Shown: in pieces, positions 7,871 through 11,060 of the stretch
How the letters are laid out: each line of letters opens with the position of its first letter
How positions within the stretch are numbered: the first letter of the stretch is position 1
Source: Hondaea fermentalgiana
Taxonomy: Eukaryota; Sar; Bigyra; Thraustochytrida; Thraustochytriidae
Direction of reading: 5' to 3'
Assembly: GCA_014084085.1 (NCBI GenBank)
Contig: NPFB01000032.1
Span: 346,119 to 357,178 of the forward strand
DNA length: 11,060 nucleotides
Program-made: the position numbers and the translations under genes
Notes under the pieces: model-generated
What the model was told of the DNA's origin: nothing
Database searches by the model: none
Seen by the model: the letters and a program-made list of their open reading frames with translations, nothing else

Positions 7871-7958
7871 ACGTTTTTTTTTCTCAATTAGCACCAGCAG
7901 ACAGAGCAAGCAGCCAACAAAGCCTGTTTGCACGAGGATCGTCAACGACAAAGAGGAC

Positions 7959-7973
7959 GGGCGGGCGGGCGGG
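7959..7973 (+). promoter_or_regulatory. G-quadruplex-forming motif before LSM3
   Basis: GGGCGGGCGGGCGGG: four G-triplets with single-C loops, matching the canonical quadruplex pattern. It ends 30 bases before the LSM3 ATG on the sense strand, so it probably lies in the 5' untranslated region, where such structures can slow initiation. The motif is seen directly; any regulatory effect is inference. Confidence 0.6.
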
Positions 7974-8003
7974 AGAGCGCGCGTGCGTGGGCGATCAAGG
8001 ACC

Positions 8004-8527
8004 ATGTCGGCAGTGCGTACACCACTGGACGTGGTGGCGCTCAGCATTGATGAGCGCATCTTTGTCAAGTGCCGCGGCGGCAGGGAGCTGCGCGGCAAGC
8101 TGCACGTAAGTCCTCGGGCGGGCATGGTGATGAACGAGGGGCGCTTCGCGCGCTTCAGACGGTTGTGCGCGCGCGCGGCCCCTCTAGCCTTGGGTCCGAA
8201 CGGATGGTGCACGAGTGAAGACGACAAGTGCTTGCCTTGAATAAATTGATAAACTGACCGCACGGTTCGCTCTCTAAACGCAGGCATTCGACCAGCACCT
8301 GAACATGATCCTTGGCGACGTGGAGGAGACCATAAAGGAGGAAAGTGATGGAAAGGAAACTGTAGGTTCGATGCGTTTTCTTAGATTATTGTTTGATTTG
8401 CGGGTTCGAAGATGAATATTTGCTAATCTGTTTCCTGTATCTTCCGCAGGAGGTGAAACGTGAGAAGGAGCTTCTTTTCGTGCGTGGCGATGTCGTCATC
8501 CTCGTTAGCCCTCCCGTGAGCACTTAA
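8004..8527 (+). CDS. LSM3: U6 snRNA-associated Sm-like protein LSm3 (three exons)
   Basis: Exons 8004-8105, 8284-8361 and 8450-8527 encode 85 residues. LSm3 is a subunit of the nuclear Lsm2-8 ring that binds the U6 snRNA 3' end and of the cytoplasmic Lsm1-7 ring in mRNA decay. Sm1 reads PLDVVALSIDERIFVK (7-22), RELRGKLH (27-34), then AFDQHLNMILGDVEET (35-50), split by intron 1 and nearly identical to human and plant LSm3; Sm2 is LLFVRGDVVILVSPP (68-82). Both introns are phase 0, so joining preserves the frame. The link between Sm1 and Sm2 is short and highly charged (51-67) where relatives have a longer conserved acidic loop. The start is the first in-frame ATG, with A at -3. The final GTGAGC at 8516 resembles a donor, so a fourth exon in place of the last residues (VST) is possible. 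If intron 1 were retained, a stop at 8238-8240 would truncate the protein. Confidence 0.93.
8106..8283 (+). other. LSM3 intron 1 (178 nt)
   Basis: It begins GTAAGT and ends CTCTAAACGCAG. CTGAC at 8254-8258, 25 bases before the acceptor, is a plausible branch site. Splicing joins GKLH to AFDQHLNMIL, restoring the family's Sm1 motif exactly. Confidence 0.92.
8362..8449 (+). other. LSM3 intron 2 (88 nt)
   Basis: It begins GTAGGT and ends with a pyrimidine-rich tract and CCGCAG. CTAAT at 8423-8427 is a likely branch site. The acceptor is well supported by the following Sm2 exon; the donor is less certain because the variable loop gives little homology. Confidence 0.8.
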
Positions 8528-8862
8528 TCCAGGTCCAATACGTTTGCGAGGGCATTTAGAGGATAGATAACAGTCACATAGAAGTCTGCCTCGACAAGAA
8601 TCCATCTTGAACTCAATCTGAGTCCACTTCAAAGTTAGAAATAGCTGCATTCTTCTCGTGAGGAAGTGAGTTTGAAGGGGCTGATCGGTACGCTCGCTCG
8701 CGTCCCTATCAAGTTTGGAGAATGTTCAAGGTTTTCACAACGCCTTTTAACGCAGCCGCGGGCATCGTTTAGAAGGCGACGTTTCTAGCGTGATTTATAA
8801 TATCTTTTGATCTATTTGTTTGGGCCAACACGTGCTGTGGGTAGAAAAAAATGCTCGGACTA
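8528..8862. other. Gap between convergent LSM3 and aminoacylase genes
   Basis: 335 bases between two stop codons, presumably both 3' untranslated regions. It is locally AT-richer (TTTATAATATC at about 8794-8804). I see no gene, RNA or clear repeat in it. Confidence 0.6.
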
Positions 8863-10188
8863 TCACGTGGAAGCCTCGAAGTTGGCAAGCGCAGGGATAA
8901 TCGCATCATATGCTGCAATTCCTTCAAGGAAGACTGATCGCTCGAGGTACTCGTTATGGTCGTGCAAGAGGATTGGAGTGCGAGCCATCGGGGAAAACCC
9001 AAGAGCAGGAATGCCTAACACCCGCAAAAACCGTGAATCAGAAGCGACAGGGAAGACCTCTCGCGAAATTTTGAGACCAGCCTTTTCAGTAGCATTCTTA
9101 AAAGTGGCCCATAGCTCGTCACTCTCGTCAAAGGACCACACCGCATGAATATCGCGATCGTCATGACCATATCTGGGATCGAACATCCAGCTCATGCCAG
9201 CTTCACAGCACCAGTCATCGAGCATTTTACGCACGTCCTTGATAGGCATGGTCACCGGTACCCGAATGTCAAAACCGGCCGTGGCTGACGTCGGAATCAC
9301 ATTGAGCGAGAAACTCTTGCCTCCGTCCGTGGAGACACCGGCTTGGAGAGCAGTCAAGTTGATAGTGAGAACATCGCCAAGCTTCTTTGCCTCGCAGTGC
9401 TTGCAGCCTGATCCAGTCATGCCGAGAAGCGCCTCTTGCTCGCGGCGTAAAGTGAAGGCCTTGTTTGCCATGGTGAGCAGCTTTTCGACGGCCGTGTTCT
9501 GAATGAAGCGACTGCCATGGCCCGTGGGGCCCTCGCACTTGACTAGGACCCACATGGGCATGCGTTCACCGTAAAAAACGGTGCACGCTGGATCTTGAGC
9601 GTCGTTTGCCATCCCCTCGTCGAGGGCGATACAGACTTTACCAATGATGCGGTCGAAATGACCATCTCTTACAAAGGCGCCCATGCCATCTTGACTTCCA
9701 ATCTCCTCGTCAGGAGTGAACGTGAGCCACACAGATCGCTTGAAAAGGTGAGAGACCTTGGCAGCATCGCCGCCAGCGCGATTCAGAGCCGCGCGGTATG
9801 CTCGTGCCATCGAAAGCACATATTGCGCACAGACGCTCTTCATGTCCTGCGTTCCGCGGCCATAGATTCGACCGTCTTTTTCTACGGCGGCCCATGGGTC
9901 GACGTCCCAATGTTCTTCCATGGCCGGCACCACATCATAATGCGAGTGAAGCAATACCGCGTCGAGGCTAGGGTCTTCGCCGCGCACCTCGACCACGAGG
10001 ACGGGCTTCTTCTCGACGGCCTCGACAAGCTTAGTGGACGCAAGCGGGATCAGCTCTTTGATGCGTGAGGCGAGCCACTCTGCGCAGTCTCGATAAACAC
10101 CCGTGGGACCTTCTGCCGAGACCGTCCGGAAGCGCAAGAGGTCGCGGAAAAACTCGACTTCTTCTTCTTCTTCTTCGTGCTCTGCCAT
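8863..10188 (-). CDS. ACY1: Aminoacylase-1-like M20 zinc peptidase, copy 1
   Basis: 441 residues (human ACY1 has 408). The family removes the acyl group from N-acyl-L-amino acids, mainly N-acetyl forms, in the cytosol and recycles amino acids from acetylated proteins. Expected active-site residues are present: HSHYDVVP with metal ligand His83 and Asp85; RGTQDMK with bridging Asp115; TPDEEIG with catalytic Glu161 and ligand Glu162; ALDEG with Glu191; the dimerisation-domain GPTGHGSRF with His224; and LLHDHNEYLE with His409. NVIPTSATAGFDIRV (296-310) and LGFSPMARTPILLHDH (396-411) are typical of aminoacylases rather than other M20 enzymes. Oddities are an acidic start (Glu5-10, from a GAA run at 10158-10176), a CKHC sequence (262-265), and a small insertion at 286-294. 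No signal peptide. The start has A at -3 and G at +4. Intronless. A tandem paralogue lies upstream in the sense direction, with its stop 398 bases before this start. Confidence 0.95.
   Translation of the reverse strand: MAEHEEEEEEVEFFRDLLRFRTVSAEGPTGVYRDCAEWLASRIKELIPLASTKLVEAVEKKPVLVVEVRGEDPSLDAVLLHSHYDVVPAMEEHWDVDPWAAVEKDGRIYGRGTQDMKSVCAQYVLSMARAYRAALNRAGGDAAKVSHLFKRSVWLTFTPDEEIGSQDGMGAFVRDGHFDRIIGKVCIALDEGMANDAQDPACTVFYGERMPMWVLVKCEGPTGHGSRFIQNTAVEKLLTMANKAFTLRREQEALLGMTGSGCKHCEAKKLGDVLTINLTALQAGVSTDGGKSFSLNVIPTSATAGFDIRVPVTMPIKDVRKMLDDWCCEAGMSWMFDPRYGHDDRDIHAVWSFDESDELWATFKNATEKAGLKISREVFPVASDSRFLRVLGIPALGFSPMARTPILLHDHNEYLERSVFLEGIAAYDAIIPALANFEAST
9182..9339 (-). repeat. Conserved block shared with aminoacylase copy 2
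   Basis: 158 bases matching 10903-11060 at 155 positions; the last 95 (9245-9339) are identical. The three differences (9196, 9226, 9244) are all synonymous. The partner is cut by the window edge, so the true length is unknown. Confidence 0.9.
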
Positions 10189-10586
10189 TTTTGCGTTGCT
10201 TGCTGCTGAGTGATTGGATCGACGTCAGCTCAGCTTAGCTCAACTCTGCTCTGCTCTGCTCCACTCGACTTTGCTCTGCTCAGCCTCGCTCACTGACTGC
10301 CTTGCTCGCGCAATAGCCTTCGGAGCGGGTAAGCGCGCTGTTGCCGCATTGGAGAACCGCCACGCCCGTCAAGACACGCCACAATTCGCGTTCCCGCGTC
10401 CACGTTCGTGAAACTTTGCGCCGAGGCGGTCGCGATCAAATCTCGACTCGGAATCGCTCGGAACACAAAATTCCCTTTTCTTTAATTTTTTTTTTCCTTT
10501 TCTTTCTCCTCCTTCAAGTTTTTACCCACCGAGGAGCTGGGCGATTGATCTTTTGTGCAAGGTTGAGCTTGATCTTAATTCTTTGT
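10189..10586. other. Spacer between the tandem aminoacylase genes
   Basis: 398 bases forming the 3' flank of copy 2 and the 5' flank of copy 1, both on the minus strand. It contains a pentamer array next to copy 1 and a pyrimidine-rich tract with a long T-run (about 10470-10518; A-rich in the sense strand) nearer copy 2. No TATA-like box for copy 1 and no further gene are apparent. Confidence 0.6.
10227..10291. repeat. 13-unit degenerate pentanucleotide array (NGCTC)
   Basis: Read in steps of five from 10227, thirteen units follow the pattern NNCTC or close variants: AGCTC, AGCTT, AACTC, five TGCTC, CACTC, CGCTC. It lies 39-103 bases upstream of the copy 1 ATG, so it is GAGCA-rich in the sense strand, in the promoter or 5' leader. 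Confidence 0.75.
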
Positions 10587-11060
10587 TTAGTTTTTATAGT
10601 GATTGGCAAGCGCAGGGAGGATCTTGTCGTAGACAGCGATGCCCTCGAGAAAAACGGAACGCTCAAGGTACTCGTTGTGCTCGTGCAAAAGAACGGGGGA
10701 ACGCGCCATGGGCGAGAAGCCAAAAGCGGGGATATTCACACCACGCAAGAAACGCGAGTCAGTCCCAGCAGGGAAGATTTCTGGGGAGACCTTGACACCA
10801 ACACCCTTGGTAGCCTCGGAGAAAACGGACCACCATTCATCATTTTCGTCAATTGAAGAGACGGCATGGATGTCACGATCGTCATGACCGGTTTTCGGAT
10901 CAAACATCCAGCTCATACCAGCTTCACAGCACCAGTCATCGAGCATCTTACGCACGTCCTTGATGGGCATGGTCACCGGTACCCGAATGTCAAAACCGGC
11001 CGTGGCTGACGTCGGAATCACATTGAGCGAGAAACTCTTGCCTCCGTCCGTGGAGACACC
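10587..11060 (-). CDS. ACY1: Aminoacylase-1-like M20 peptidase, copy 2 (C-terminal part; start outside the window)
   Basis: An open frame enters from the right edge and ends at TAA (10587-10589), giving about 157 residues that match copy 1 from roughly residue 285 to its end. Visible features are NVIPTSATAGFDIRV, WCCEAGMSWMFDP, TDSRFLR, FGFSPMARSPVLLHEH with the C-terminal metal-binding His, and a different tail ending ANHYKN. The dimerisation His, bridging Asp and catalytic Glu lie outside the window, so activity cannot be judged. No frameshift or stop breaks the visible part, and changes from copy 1 are mostly conservative, which argues for a functional gene. The upstream part is almost identical to copy 1 while the last 100 or so residues have diverged to roughly two-thirds identity. 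Confidence 0.93.
   Translation of the reverse strand, partial: GVSTDGGKSFSLNVIPTSATAGFDIRVPVTMPIKDVRKMLDDWCCEAGMSWMFDPKTGHDDRDIHAVSSIDENDEWWSVFSEATKGVGVKVSPEIFPAGTDSRFLRGVNIPAFGFSPMARSPVLLHEHNEYLERSVFLEGIAVYDKILPALANHYKN
10903..11060 (-). repeat. Conserved block shared with aminoacylase copy 1
   Basis: Partner of 9182-9339 at an offset of 1721 bases. Identity changes abruptly at 10903: the 60 bases on the lower-coordinate side differ from copy 1 at about 16 positions. It runs off the window. Confidence 0.9.

Larger units (their letters stand above)
7660..8003. other. SF3B1-LSM3 intergenic region
   Basis: 344 bases. An A-run directly follows the SF3B1 stop (7660-7668), followed by AATAAA (7687-7692 region), a possible polyadenylation signal. 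A 10-bp perfect palindrome GTAGTACTAC (7767-7776) sits between GGCCC (7754-7758) and GGGCC (7782-7786). A CAAAA repeat (7849-7870) and T9 tract (7874-7882) lie nearer LSM3; the T-tract followed by TTAG at about 7888-7891 could be the 3' end of an intron in the leader, which I cannot establish. It ends with a G-rich motif. No further gene is seen. Confidence 0.55.

Noticed and set aside
8401..8412. GGTTCGAA resembling a tRNA T-loop
   Set aside because: It lies inside LSM3 intron 2, and no tRNA cloverleaf fits the surrounding sequence.
9562..9588. 11-bp inverted repeat around an A-run, terminator-like
   Set aside because: It sits inside the aminoacylase coding region at a conserved segment (TVFYGER) and is explained by codon use.

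Overview
This window looks like nuclear DNA of a GC-rich, intron-poor protist. The best guess is a thraustochytrid or other labyrinthulomycete stramenopile, inferred from gene style rather than from a lineage-specific marker. The support is: typical eukaryotic genes (spliceosomal SF3B1 and LSM3, a Golgi/endosomal Qc-SNARE, aminoacylase-1), long single-exon reading frames, ATG starts with a purine at -3, TATA-like elements, and many tetra- and pentanucleotide repeats between genes. There are no bacterial operons or Shine-Dalgarno sites, and no mobile element, CRISPR array, rRNA or tRNA that I can support.

Layout. 1-433: promoter and 5' leader of gene 1. 434-1498 (+): an uncharacterised nuclear protein, probably a transcription factor, with a beta-rich central domain, basic patches, a His/Met-rich stretch, a coiled coil and an acidic tail. 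1499-2526: a 1-kb gap between convergent genes holding an AC-rich tract, three inverted repeats and CCAG-type repeats. 2527-3309 (-): syntaxin-6/SYP61-like Qc-SNARE. 3310-4086: GC-rich divergent promoter with CTCG and TCGCC repeats. 4087-7659 (+): intronless SF3B1. 7660-8003: gap ending in a G-quadruplex motif just before LSM3. 8004-8527 (+): LSM3 in three short exons. 8528-8862: short gap between convergent genes. 8863-10188 (-): aminoacylase-1, copy 1. 10189-10586: spacer with a 13-unit pentamer repeat. 10587-11060 (-): C-terminal part of a second aminoacylase-1 gene, cut by the right edge.

How the genes relate. SF3B1 (U2 snRNP branch-site recognition) and LSM3 (U6 snRNP Lsm2-8 ring and cytoplasmic Lsm1-7 mRNA decay) are same-strand neighbours that both serve splicing. 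The two aminoacylase genes are a head-to-tail tandem duplication. Their shared part jumps abruptly from about 73% to 98% nucleotide identity at 9182/10903, which points to recent gene conversion. The SNARE and gene 1 have no evident functional link to their neighbours. I see no wholly new multi-gene system. The observations most worth checking are the gene-conversion tract, the unfamiliar domain of gene 1, the G-quadruplex before LSM3 and the hairpin at 1840-1882.
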